From Candidatus Ectomicrobium neotermitis (lineage in GTDB: Bacteria > Elusimicrobiota > Endomicrobiia > Endomicrobiales > Endomicrobiaceae), in the NCBI GenBank assembly GCA_031283745.1, contig JAITBH010000157.1:1-5775 (forward strand): a stretch of 5,775 nt of DNA, given 5' to 3'. Position numbers and translations under genes: made by a program. Below, piece after piece: positions 1-5,775 of the stretch; positions within the stretch are counted from its first letter, which is position 1, and each line of letters begins with the position of its first letter. A model generated the notes under the pieces. It searched no databases. It was not told the origin of the DNA and saw nothing but the letters and a program-made list of their open reading frames with translations.

Positions 1-765
1 AAGAAATTAAAATATGTTCAACAAGAATTAAACAAGAGAGGTAAAAAAATTTTATATGTGTCTGCCTCCTCTGGGTGGAAGAAAGTATATGGACATAAAA
101 TCAGTCCATACTATAGATATTTTGAAGACTATTATGAGAACGATGCCGATAAAATGCGGGAAACTTTTAATGGTTCCTTAAAAAAGAACGATATAAATTA
201 TTTTAATGCTCAGGATTTTTTGGAAAACGATGTGCTGTTAAACGGTATAAAAACGGTTTCATTTTATGATTCTCACTGGAATCGATACGGAGCGGGGATA
301 GCAGTAATTGAAACCTTAAAATATCTCAAGACGAGATATAAAACGGATTGGGAAATCCCTCAAATTAAATCGGTAGAGGTTTCTACCGCTCCCGATGGAG
401 GGATCGGGTGGGCGAATCTGTTTTATTCGGTAGAGAATAATTTCACAAAAAAGGGATGGGATTTTCCCTCTATCGTTTATGAGCAGCAAAAAAAAGAAGA
501 GCAGACAAAGATTGCCGTTTTGGGGGATTCTTTTATTGAGCAGTATGTAAAACAGCTCAAAGCTTCACGGTTTGTAAACGATAAAAATGTCATCCAATAC
601 ACTAACAAGGACATCGATATTAAGGCTGACATAAAGAAAATCATCGACGATAACGACATCATAATTATCATCTATGTTCAGAGTGATTTTTACGGCGGAC
701 GGTTTGAGCAAATGTTAAACTGGTTTTATGATTACTTCTTCCTTTTTAACTACTACCCATCGTAG
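1..765 (+). CDS. AlgX/AlgJ-like SGNH-hydrolase-fold protein, 5'-truncated by the window edge
   Basis: The frame is open from base 1 to the TAG at 763-765, giving 254 codons with no start in view. A GTG at 58 is the first possible start. However, the residues before it (LKYVQQELNKRGKKILYVSA) look like the conserved 'helix, then strand' segment of AlgX/AlgJ-type domains, so the gene very probably begins upstream. Counting from the first codon, the Asp-x-His motif is D90-S-H92 in FYDSHWNRYGAG and the nucleophile Ser is S177 in VLGDSF. The order DxH before GDS is the permuted triad arrangement of AlgX and AlgJ, whose family members act in the periplasm in O-acetylation of exopolysaccharide with an MBOAT partner. 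There are no cysteines, which fits an extracytoplasmic location. The C-terminus ends soon after a run of five Ile and an aromatic-rich tail. An acetyltransferase or esterase role is inferred from the family; the substrate cannot be told, and no MBOAT gene lies in the window. Confidence 0.72.
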   Translation, partial: KKLKYVQQELNKRGKKILYVSASSGWKKVYGHKISPYYRYFEDYYENDADKMRETFNGSLKKNDINYFNAQDFLENDVLLNGIKTVSFYDSHWNRYGAGIAVIETLKYLKTRYKTDWEIPQIKSVEVSTAPDGGIGWANLFYSVENNFTKKGWDFPSIVYEQQKKEEQTKIAVLGDSFIEQYVKQLKASRFVNDKNVIQYTNKDIDIKADIKKIIDDNDIIIIIYVQSDFYGGRFEQMLNWFYDYFFLFNYYPS

Positions 766-804
766 ACAGTCGATCCAAATTTAAGTCATCGGCAATTTTA
801 GATA

Positions 805-810
805 GCGGAG
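805..810 (+). promoter_or_regulatory. Ribosome binding site for the radical SAM gene
   Basis: GCGGAG lies six bases upstream of the ATG at 817 and supports that start. It sits in the only sizeable gap of the window (766-816, 51 bp). In that gap I see no convincing sigma-70 promoter and no hairpin followed by a T-run, so whether transcription enters here or reads through from the upstream gene is open. Confidence 0.6.
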
Positions 811-816
811 ATATAA

Positions 817-1686
817 ATGAAACACAAGATAGAGGAGCTTTTTTTGGCGATGGATGAATGCGTTTTGTGTCCCCGCAAATGCAAAGCTCATAGAAATAAA
901 GGGCAGAAAGGTTTTTGCCGCAGTGCTGATAAAATTTTTGTAGCAAGCCGCAATGTTCATTTTGGAGAAGAACCTCCGATAAGCGGGCAAAGAGGTTCAG
1001 GCACAATTTTCTTTTCAAACTGCTCGCTAAACTGTGTTTTTTGTCAAAACTATCCCATCAGCCAGCTTGGAAATGGAGTTGAAATATCTCAAGAAGAGCT
1101 ATCTGCTGCTTTAATTTCCCTGCAAGACAAAGGTGTTTGCAATATAAATTTTGTTACCCCGACGCATTATAGTGCTCATATTGCAAAAGCTATTTTTGAT
1201 GCCCGTAGCAAAGGTTTGAGGGTCCCGGTCGTCTATAATTCAAGCGGTTATGAAAATCCCGAGATATTAAAATTGCTGGAGGGGTTTATTGATATTTATA
1301 TGCCTGACATCAAATACTCAAATGACGTTCTCGCAAGTAAATATTCAAATGTTAAAGATTATGTCTCAAACAATCAGTTGTCGCTTATAGAAATGTATCG
1401 GCAGGTTGGAGAGTTAGAGTTAGATGAAAACGGTATAGCTAAAAGAGGGCTTTTGATCAGGCATTTGGTTTTGCCAAACAATACCCGAAACTCTAAAGGG
1501 GCATTAGATTTTATTGCCCGCTCAATTTCTACAAACACTTTTGTTAGTTTGATGTCTCAATATCACGGTGCTTATAAGTCGCAAAATTTTCCAGAGTTAG
1601 CAGACGGGCTTAGCAAAAAAGATTATTTGGAGGTCTTAGAATATATGGACAAACTTGGTTTTGAAAATGGTTGGAGGCAGATATGA
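817..1686 (+). CDS. PflX-like (COG1313) radical SAM protein
   Basis: This 289-aa protein has the radical SAM [4Fe-4S] motif CxxxCxxC at C69-C73-C76 (NCSLNCVFCQN), which in this superfamily binds the cluster that cleaves S-adenosylmethionine. Family-typical blocks run along its whole length: an N-terminal Cys cluster C15, C18, C22 and C34 (CVLCPRKCKAHR, then GFC), GEEPPISGQRGSGTIFFSNC (49-69), NINFVTPTHYSAHI (109-122), VVYNSSGYENPE (138-149), IDIYMPDIKYS (158-168), RGLLIRHLVLP (210-220) and LMSQYHGAY (245-253). These identify the uncharacterised 'PflX' group related to pyruvate formate-lyase activating enzymes. The N-terminal cysteines could bind a metal or a second cluster, which is inference. 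There is no C-terminal SPASM-type Cys-rich extension, and no glycyl-radical enzyme is visible nearby. The protein should be cytoplasmic. Its stop overlaps the next start (ATGA, 1683-1686), so it opens a coupled operon. Family assignment is firm; the substrate is unknown. Confidence 0.92.
   Translation: MKHKIEELFLAMDECVLCPRKCKAHRNKGQKGFCRSADKIFVASRNVHFGEEPPISGQRGSGTIFFSNCSLNCVFCQNYPISQLGNGVEISQEELSAALISLQDKGVCNINFVTPTHYSAHIAKAIFDARSKGLRVPVVYNSSGYENPEILKLLEGFIDIYMPDIKYSNDVLASKYSNVKDYVSNNQLSLIEMYRQVGELELDENGIAKRGLLIRHLVLPNNTRNSKGALDFIARSISTNTFVSLMSQYHGAYKSQNFPELADGLSKKDYLEVLEYMDKLGFENGWRQI
1673..1677 (+). promoter_or_regulatory. Shine-Dalgarno that fixes the start of the small membrane protein
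   Basis: GGAGG lies within the last codons of the radical SAM gene, five bases before the ATG at 1683. It decides between two candidate starts: the in-frame TTG at 1671 overlaps this motif and has nothing suitable upstream, whereas ATG 1683 is ideally spaced and produces an ATGA stop/start overlap. Confidence 0.8.
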
Positions 1687-2024
1687 ATATCGTCAAATAT
1701 GCAGCTGCTCTTCTTTTGAATTTTTTGGTTTGCCCGGGTGCGGGACATATTCTTATAGGACAGTTTAGGAAAGGGCTGATAATCATCGGTATTGTTTTTG
1801 CAGTGTTTTTGATAGCGGTTTCTTCTTTGATGTCGTCAATTGATCTCTCCCAAGCCCCTCAAAATTACACTTTGATGAAAGAATACATCATGAACTTAAT
1901 TGCCGAAGATTCTAATCTGACTTTGTTTATGGATATAGCTTTAGCTGCTCTTTATGCTTATGCAGGTGCTGATCTGTTTTTTGGGTTCATTGCCGAGATG
2001 AAAAAGAGAAGAGATGAAAAATAA
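1683..2024 (+). CDS. Small integral membrane protein of unknown function
   Basis: This is a 113-aa protein when started at ATG 1683, chosen for the GGAGG just upstream; an in-frame TTG at 1671 would add only four residues. It has a moderately hydrophobic N-terminal segment (about residues 5-24) containing CPGAGHILIGQFRKGL, a strongly hydrophobic segment (about 31-49), a polar stretch (51-79) and a second clear membrane segment (about 81-104), then a basic tail KKRRDEK. The motif 'PGAGH-x(5)-G-x-x-x-KG' resembles the turn found in several small TM2-like or DUF families of membrane proteins, but I cannot name one securely. The basic C-terminus suggests a cytoplasmic tail. The gene is coupled at both ends: a 4-nt overlap with the radical SAM gene and an 11-nt overlap with the M16 lipoprotein gene. 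It may be an accessory or anchor for one of these, but that rests on context only. Confidence 0.75.
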   Translation: MNIVKYAAALLLNFLVCPGAGHILIGQFRKGLIIIGIVFAVFLIAVSSLMSSIDLSQAPQNYTLMKEYIMNLIAEDSNLTLFMDIALAALYAYAGADLFFGFIAEMKKRRDEK

Positions 2025-3330
2025 AATGAAAAGCAAAATAAAAAAATTATCAGCAGCAGTGTTATTTATTTCCATTATTTTGACAGGGTGTTTGAAAGGA
2101 GGAGATGTCGTGAAATATGAAAATGGGCTTAGAGCAGTTCTTTTGCACAATGAGGACAGTTTGGTCAGTTCAATCAATGTTTTTATAAATGTCGGCTCAG
2201 TCAACGAAACCCCATCTCAAGCGGGGCTTTCTCATTTTATAGAGCATTTGATGTTTAAGGGCAGCAAAAATTATCAGGGCGATCTGTTTAGTAGGAATGT
2301 TGAAAATATGGGCGGGTATATAAATGCAGCCACATCAAAAGAATACACTGTCTATTATGTAAACATCCAAAAAAACGGTGTAGAGGAATCGATAAAAATG
2401 TTGGCAGATGCCATGGAAAACCCAATGTTTCCCCAAGATGAAATAGACAGGGAGAGGAAGGTTGTAATTGAGGAAATTCAAAGACATTTAGACAATCCAA
2501 TGTCTATGCTTTATGAGAAGTTTTTTGAAACTATTTATTTGCAAAGCGAGCTAAAAAACAGTGTTATCGGCACAGCAGAGGTGATAGGAAATATCAGCAG
2601 GGACGAGATTTATAGCTATTACAGCAGCCACTATATTCCTCAAAAGATGACAGTCGTTATAAGCGGAAATTTCGATAAACAAAAAGTGAGAAAACTTTTA
2701 GACGAAACCTTTAAGAACTTCCAAAGCAAAGAAATTCCGCCCGTGCCAAACCTCATCGAACCTCCTTCAAAAGGCCGCAATATCGTGTTAAAAGAAAATG
2801 TCGAAGTGTCTTATCTGATAGGCGGGTTTTTAGGTCCCGTGATAGATAGCGATGATATTTTTGCAGCAGATTTAGCGATGGCAGTTTTGGGCGGAGGAAA
2901 ATCCTCAAGGCTCAACAGAGTATTGAAAGAAGAAAAGAGGTTGGTCTACTCGATAAGCTCGTCTTTTTACACATTAAAAGGGACGGGCGTATTTTTTATC
3001 AGTGCTGTCTTTGATGAAAAAAATCTCCAAAGTATAAAAGAGGAAATACATAAACAGATCAAAGACATTATCGACAATGGCATAACCAAAGAGGAGTTAG
3101 ACCGTGCCAAAGTGATCTCTAAAACTGACTGGGCTTTTGGCCACGAAACTCCCTCAGAGATAGCTCAAAATGTGGGGTATTGGACTCTTGTCGGCAGACC
3201 TGAGGTTGCTAAAAATTATCTTGAAAGGATCGCAAGCCTCAATGTTGATGACATCAAAGAGGTTTTAAGGAAATACTATGTCGAGGACAATTATTCATCT
3301 GTGGCACTCACCCCAAAGGGGCAAAAATGA
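2014..3330 (+). CDS. M16B zinc metallopeptidase, catalytic subunit, predicted lipoprotein (A)
   Basis: The 438-aa protein has a lysine-rich n-region, a hydrophobic stretch (14-22) and the lipobox LTGC with Cys26, so it is a predicted envelope lipoprotein; Leu at +2 would favour the outer membrane by the E. coli sorting rule. The inverted zinc motif HxxEH is complete at H74-F-I-E77-H78 (GLSHFIEHLMFKG), and the third ligand is Glu154 in VVIEEIQRH, at the spacing expected for M16. The C-terminal half has GGGKSSRLNRVLKEEKRLVYS, where the usual Arg of the M16 Arg/Tyr pair is Lys305, followed by Tyr312. About 410 mature residues fit the two-domain M16B size. M16B enzymes hydrolyse peptides, often as dimers in which one subunit carries zinc and the other the Arg/Tyr pair. 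Cys26 is the only cysteine. The start is less certain: ATG 2014 has a weak GA-rich upstream region, and in-frame ATG 2026 would also give a good lipoprotein signal. Confidence 0.93.
   Translation: MKNKMKSKIKKLSAAVLFISIILTGCLKGGDVVKYENGLRAVLLHNEDSLVSSINVFINVGSVNETPSQAGLSHFIEHLMFKGSKNYQGDLFSRNVENMGGYINAATSKEYTVYYVNIQKNGVEESIKMLADAMENPMFPQDEIDRERKVVIEEIQRHLDNPMSMLYEKFFETIYLQSELKNSVIGTAEVIGNISRDEIYSYYSSHYIPQKMTVVISGNFDKQKVRKLLDETFKNFQSKEIPPVPNLIEPPSKGRNIVLKENVEVSYLIGGFLGPVIDSDDIFAADLAMAVLGGGKSSRLNRVLKEEKRLVYSISSSFYTLKGTGVFFISAVFDEKNLQSIKEEIHKQIKDIIDNGITKEELDRAKVISKTDWAFGHETPSEIAQNVGYWTLVGRPEVAKNYLERIASLNVDDIKEVLRKYYVEDNYSSVALTPKGQK
3316..3321 (+). promoter_or_regulatory. Ribosome binding site for M16 gene B
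   Basis: AAGGGG ends five bases before ATG 3327, inside the last codons of gene A. Together with the ATGA overlap (3327-3330) it supports this start. The B frame is open upstream only to the stop at 3249-3251, and that stretch contains no ATG, GTG or TTG. Confidence 0.55.
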
Positions 3331-4541
3331 AAGTCTGGAAACTAAAAAACAATATAAGGGTTCTCTTTAAGCGCACCCGCACTGCTCAAGTTGTCTGCAT
3401 GGATGTTTTTACACCTGTCTCGGTAAGCACTCAAAATGTCGCTAATGCCGGTATAGCTAACCTAACCGCGAATGTTATGAGCAAAGCAACTCTAACCCGC
3501 CCTGCAAAAAAGTTGGCTTGTGATATAGAAAATATCGGTGTCTCTTTATTGCCTTCTATGTATTATGACTATGCCTATTTAGAGGCGAGTTTCCTGCCCG
3601 AATATTTTGACAAAGCTGCGGAAATTTTTGCCGACATAATTATCAATCCCGCTTTTAATAAAGACGACATTGAAATTGAAAGAAACAATGTTTTAGCTTT
3701 ATTGTCATCTCAAAAAGACAGCATTTCAACGACTGCCCGCTCAAACTTTCTTAAACATTTCTATGGGGACAACCCCTACTCAAATCCTATCGTCGGCACA
3801 AAAGAAAGCATTTTGGCAATAGATGATGAGCAAATAAGGCAGTGGCATAAAAAAGCTTTCAATAGCCAAAACCTCATATTTTCTATTGCAGGAAATATCG
3901 ACGAGAACAAAGCTTATGAGATAGTTGAAAAGCACTTTGGACAAATTGAAAGCGGGCAAAAGTTTCAAAAACCTGTCTTTAAGCAGAGTGTCAATGGGGG
4001 CAAAGAGGTTTTTGTGACCTCGAAATTTAATCAAGGGTTTATTTTTATGGGTTATGAGGCTGACAATTTATACAGCAAACATTTTGAGGCGGGGAAAGTT
4101 GTTGCAGAAATTTTAGGCGGGAGAATGACAAGCAGGCTTTTTGTCGAACTTAGAGAAAAGTTGGGGTTAGCTTATGATGTCGGAGCCTCTTATCCCGCAA
4201 GAGTTTGGCAGAGTTATTTTGGAATTTATATCGGCTTAGACAAGAAAAACATAGAGATGACTCTAAAACGTATCGACAAGATTGTTAAAAATTTCTGCTC
4301 AAAGCAGATGTCTGACCAAGAACTTAACGGGGCAAAAAACTATATGAGAGGTGTTTATTCTTTTAGCAGACAGACCGTTGCGGATCTTGCTTATGTTTAT
4401 GGTGCAAATGAAATTTTAGGTTTTGGTTGGAAATATGAGGATCAATATCTCGACAGGCTTTCGACAATAAAAGCTATCGATGTTTATAAGGCAGCAAATT
4501 TAATTTTTGAAAAAAAGCCGACGACAGTGGTTTTAAGGTGA
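3327..4541 (+). CDS. M16 family protein, non-catalytic subunit without signal peptide (B)
   Basis: This 404-aa, full-length two-domain M16B homologue has no zinc site. Where A has HFIEH, B has N45-L-T-A48-N49 (NAGIANLTANVMS), and A's Glu154 aligns with Leu125. The C-terminal half keeps the substrate-binding Arg/Tyr pair: R276 and Y283 in VELREKLGLAY, seven residues apart as in IDE (R824/Y831). It therefore matches the non-catalytic partner type (SPH2682-like) and should need a zinc subunit such as A to be active. There is no signal peptide: the protein starts directly at the first core strand (VWKLKNNIRVLF), equivalent to the mature N-terminus of C, and no upstream start exists in frame. It has three cysteines (24, 65, 324), whereas the exported paralogues have none in their mature domains beyond the lipid-anchor Cys. 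Cytoplasmic location is therefore likely, which makes pairing with lipoprotein A doubtful. It overlaps A by four bases and is followed by C after eight. Confidence 0.9.
   Translation: MKVWKLKNNIRVLFKRTRTAQVVCMDVFTPVSVSTQNVANAGIANLTANVMSKATLTRPAKKLACDIENIGVSLLPSMYYDYAYLEASFLPEYFDKAAEIFADIIINPAFNKDDIEIERNNVLALLSSQKDSISTTARSNFLKHFYGDNPYSNPIVGTKESILAIDDEQIRQWHKKAFNSQNLIFSIAGNIDENKAYEIVEKHFGQIESGQKFQKPVFKQSVNGGKEVFVTSKFNQGFIFMGYEADNLYSKHFEAGKVVAEILGGRMTSRLFVELREKLGLAYDVGASYPARVWQSYFGIYIGLDKKNIEMTLKRIDKIVKNFCSKQMSDQELNGAKNYMRGVYSFSRQTVADLAYVYGANEILGFGWKYEDQYLDRLSTIKAIDVYKAANLIFEKKPTTVVLR
4131..4160. repeat. 30-bp identical block shared by B and C (copy 1)
   Basis: This block is identical over 30 bases to 5417-5446 and encodes SRLFVELREK, including the Arg of the Arg/Tyr pair. 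All ten codons are the same, synonymous positions included, and similarity continues for another 23 bases with three mismatches. It is an intragenic paralogous block, not a mobile repeat. Confidence 0.85.
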
Positions 4542-4546
4542 GAGGG
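4542..4546 (+). promoter_or_regulatory. Ribosome binding site for M16 gene C
   Basis: GAGGG sits in the eight-base gap between the stop of B (4539-4541) and the ATG at 4550, leaving a short three-base spacer. It is the only intergenic Shine-Dalgarno in the M16 run; the others lie within the preceding coding sequence. Confidence 0.55.
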
Positions 4547-4549
4547 AAA

Positions 4550-5775
4550 ATGAAAAAAACACTCTTAGGTTTATTTGCAGTTTTGTTTTTGGCAACTTCC
4601 GCGATAGCAAAAGTTGAAACTTTTACATTATCAAACGGCATAAAAGTCCTGTTTGATAAAACTGACGGCGTTGAAGTCGTGTCTTTGAAAGTCTGGACCC
4701 CTGTTGCTGTAATAGATGAGGATAAAAACAATGCAGGAATTTCAGCTCTATTAAATTCCCTGATGGAGCAATCCACTCTTAATCGCCCAAGCGAGGTTTT
4801 AGATGCAGACATTGAAAATATCGGTGCGTCTTTGTCATCTGCCATTGACTACGATTATGCTTTTATAGGTATCGACTTTCTTGCAGAGTATCTTGAGGCG
4901 GCTACAGAAATTTTGTCTGACATAATTGTTAATCCTGCCTTTAATGCTGACGAGATAAAGTTTGAGAAGTTAGAGCAAATCGCTGCACTTAACTCCCAAA
5001 AAGATTCTATTCAGGCACATACATTCAACTTTTTTAACGCTATTTTTTATCAAAACACATCGTATGCCCTTCCTATATTAGGAACCCCTTCATCTATCAA
5101 TTCAATTACCACGGATGATCTAAAAGCACGGCATCAAAAATCTTTCAATGCCTCAAACATAATCATCACTGCTGCGGGCAATGTCTCCTCATCAGCTCTA
5201 CAAAAATCTCTTGAGAAAAATTTTGCTGGTATAGATAGAGGGGAAAAATTTCAAGAGCCTCCCTTTAATTTTAAGCAGACCGCCCAAACTATCTATACCC
5301 GCAAAGACAAGTTCAATCAGGCTTTCATTTTGTCGGCTTACCCCGCTCCAAATCTTAATGGCAAAGACTTTGCGGCAATAAAAGTTATGTCGGAGATTTT
5401 AGGGGGCAGAATGTCGAGCAGGCTTTTTGTCGAACTTAGAGAAAAGCTGGGGCTAGCTTATGTTGTCGGCTCTGTTTATCCAACTCGTATCAAGACCAGC
5501 TACTTTGCAATTTTCATCGGCTTAGACAGGCAAAATATCGACTTAACCCTTCAAAAAATTGGCGAGATTTTGGCGGATTTCCAAAGTAAAAAAATCAGCT
5601 CTGAGGAGTTAAACGATGCAAAGGCTTACTTGAAAGGCAACTATTTGATGGCTCGGCAGACTGCCTCAAGCAAATCTTTGGTTTTGGGCATGCGGGAAAT
5701 GTGGGGGCAGGGCTGGGCATATGACAGTGCTTATTTAGACGATGTAGACAAAGTTTCTGTTGACGATATTTATAG
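4550..5775 (+). CDS. M16 family protein, non-catalytic subunit with Sec signal peptide (C), 3'-truncated
   Basis: The frame runs from ATG 4550 to the window edge without a stop: 408 codons plus two bases, so only a short C-terminal end is missing. It opens with a typical signal peptide (MKKTLLGLFAVLFLATSAIA) with a likely signal peptidase I site after Ala20. The mature part is closely paralogous to B along its length, for example DIENIGASL (87-95), SDIIVNPAFN (123-132), NSQKDSI (148-154) and SRLFVELREKLGLAY (290-304). The zinc motif is lost: A66-L-L-N69-S70 replaces HxxEH. The Arg/Tyr pair is kept at R297/Y304. No cysteine is present, consistent with an oxidising periplasm. By family precedent it would be the periplasmic partner that completes the active site of lipoprotein A; this pairing is inferred from signals and operon position. 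Whether yet another M16 gene follows is outside the window. Confidence 0.93.
   Translation, partial: MKKTLLGLFAVLFLATSAIAKVETFTLSNGIKVLFDKTDGVEVVSLKVWTPVAVIDEDKNNAGISALLNSLMEQSTLNRPSEVLDADIENIGASLSSAIDYDYAFIGIDFLAEYLEAATEILSDIIVNPAFNADEIKFEKLEQIAALNSQKDSIQAHTFNFFNAIFYQNTSYALPILGTPSSINSITTDDLKARHQKSFNASNIIITAAGNVSSSALQKSLEKNFAGIDRGEKFQEPPFNFKQTAQTIYTRKDKFNQAFILSAYPAPNLNGKDFAAIKVMSEILGGRMSSRLFVELREKLGLAYVVGSVYPTRIKTSYFAIFIGLDRQNIDLTLQKIGEILADFQSKKISSEELNDAKAYLKGNYLMARQTASSKSLVLGMREMWGQGWAYDSAYLDDVDKVSVDDIY
5417..5446. repeat. 30-bp identical block shared by B and C (copy 2)
   Basis: This is the second copy of the block at 4131-4160, encoding the same ten residues around Arg297 of C. The surrounding B and C sequences are much more diverged at the DNA level. 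Confidence 0.85.

Noticed and set aside
488..495. A8 homopolymer as a slippage or phase-variation site
   Set aside because: It encodes ordinary lysines in a Lys/Glu-rich linker in AT-rich DNA. The reading frame and family motifs continue normally on both sides.
752..766. Short inverted repeat CTAC/GTAG around the stop of the first gene as a terminator
   Set aside because: Only four base pairs with a five-base loop and no following T-run, too weak to call a terminator.
839..845. T7 run near the start of the radical SAM gene as a phase-variable tract
   Set aside because: Too short to be persuasive in AT-rich DNA, and the encoded N-terminus matches the family.
1671..1682. Alternative TTG start for the small membrane protein
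   Set aside because: It lies on top of the GGAGG that serves ATG 1683, and the four extra residues add nothing recognisable.
3327..4541. B as a decaying pseudogene because it lacks the zinc site
   Set aside because: The frame is intact over the full family length and the Arg/Tyr pair and fold blocks are conserved. Loss of zinc ligands is normal for the non-catalytic M16B subunit.
4474..4845. Antisense 123-codon open frame across the B/C junction
   Set aside because: It is a shadow of two strongly supported + strand M16 genes, has no recognisable motifs, and its composition mirrors the complement of those genes. The same applies to the other antisense frames.

Overview
The window is a compact, AT-rich bacterial segment with every gene on the + strand and almost no intergenic DNA. 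A lipoprotein signal, a Sec signal peptide and an AlgX/AlgJ-type SGNH protein all point to exported proteins, so a diderm (Gram-negative-type) bacterium is likely. The sequence does not allow a phylum to be named with confidence. There are no RNA genes, mobile elements, CRISPR arrays or recognisable terminators.

Layout. (1) Positions 1-765 hold the 3' part of an SGNH-family protein resembling the AlgX/AlgJ polysaccharide O-acetylation proteins. (2) After a 51-bp gap, a tight run of five genes starts at 817: a PflX-like (COG1313) radical SAM protein (817-1686), a 113-aa membrane protein of unknown function (1683-2024), and three tandem M16B-type peptidase-family genes (2014-3330, 3327-4541 and 4550 to the window end, where the third is cut). 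Junctions are a 4-nt ATGA overlap, an 11-nt overlap, another ATGA overlap and an 8-nt gap, so this looks like one translationally coupled operon.

How the genes may work together. The first M16 protein (A) is a predicted lipoprotein with the complete zinc site (HFIEH plus a downstream Glu). The second (B) and third (C) have lost all zinc ligands but keep the C-terminal Arg/Tyr pair, which in A has become Lys/Tyr. This is the split-active-site arrangement known from heteromeric M16B peptidases such as Sphingomonas SPH2681/SPH2682, but here one catalytic gene is followed by two non-catalytic paralogues. A and C carry export signals and have no cysteine apart from the lipobox Cys of A. B has no signal peptide, no upstream start that could supply one, and three cysteines. 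The parsimonious reading is an envelope A+C peptidase plus a B paralogue that may stay in the cytoplasm. The role of the radical SAM and membrane proteins in this operon is unknown. No RiPP precursor peptide was found, so a peptide-maturation role is only a weak hypothesis.
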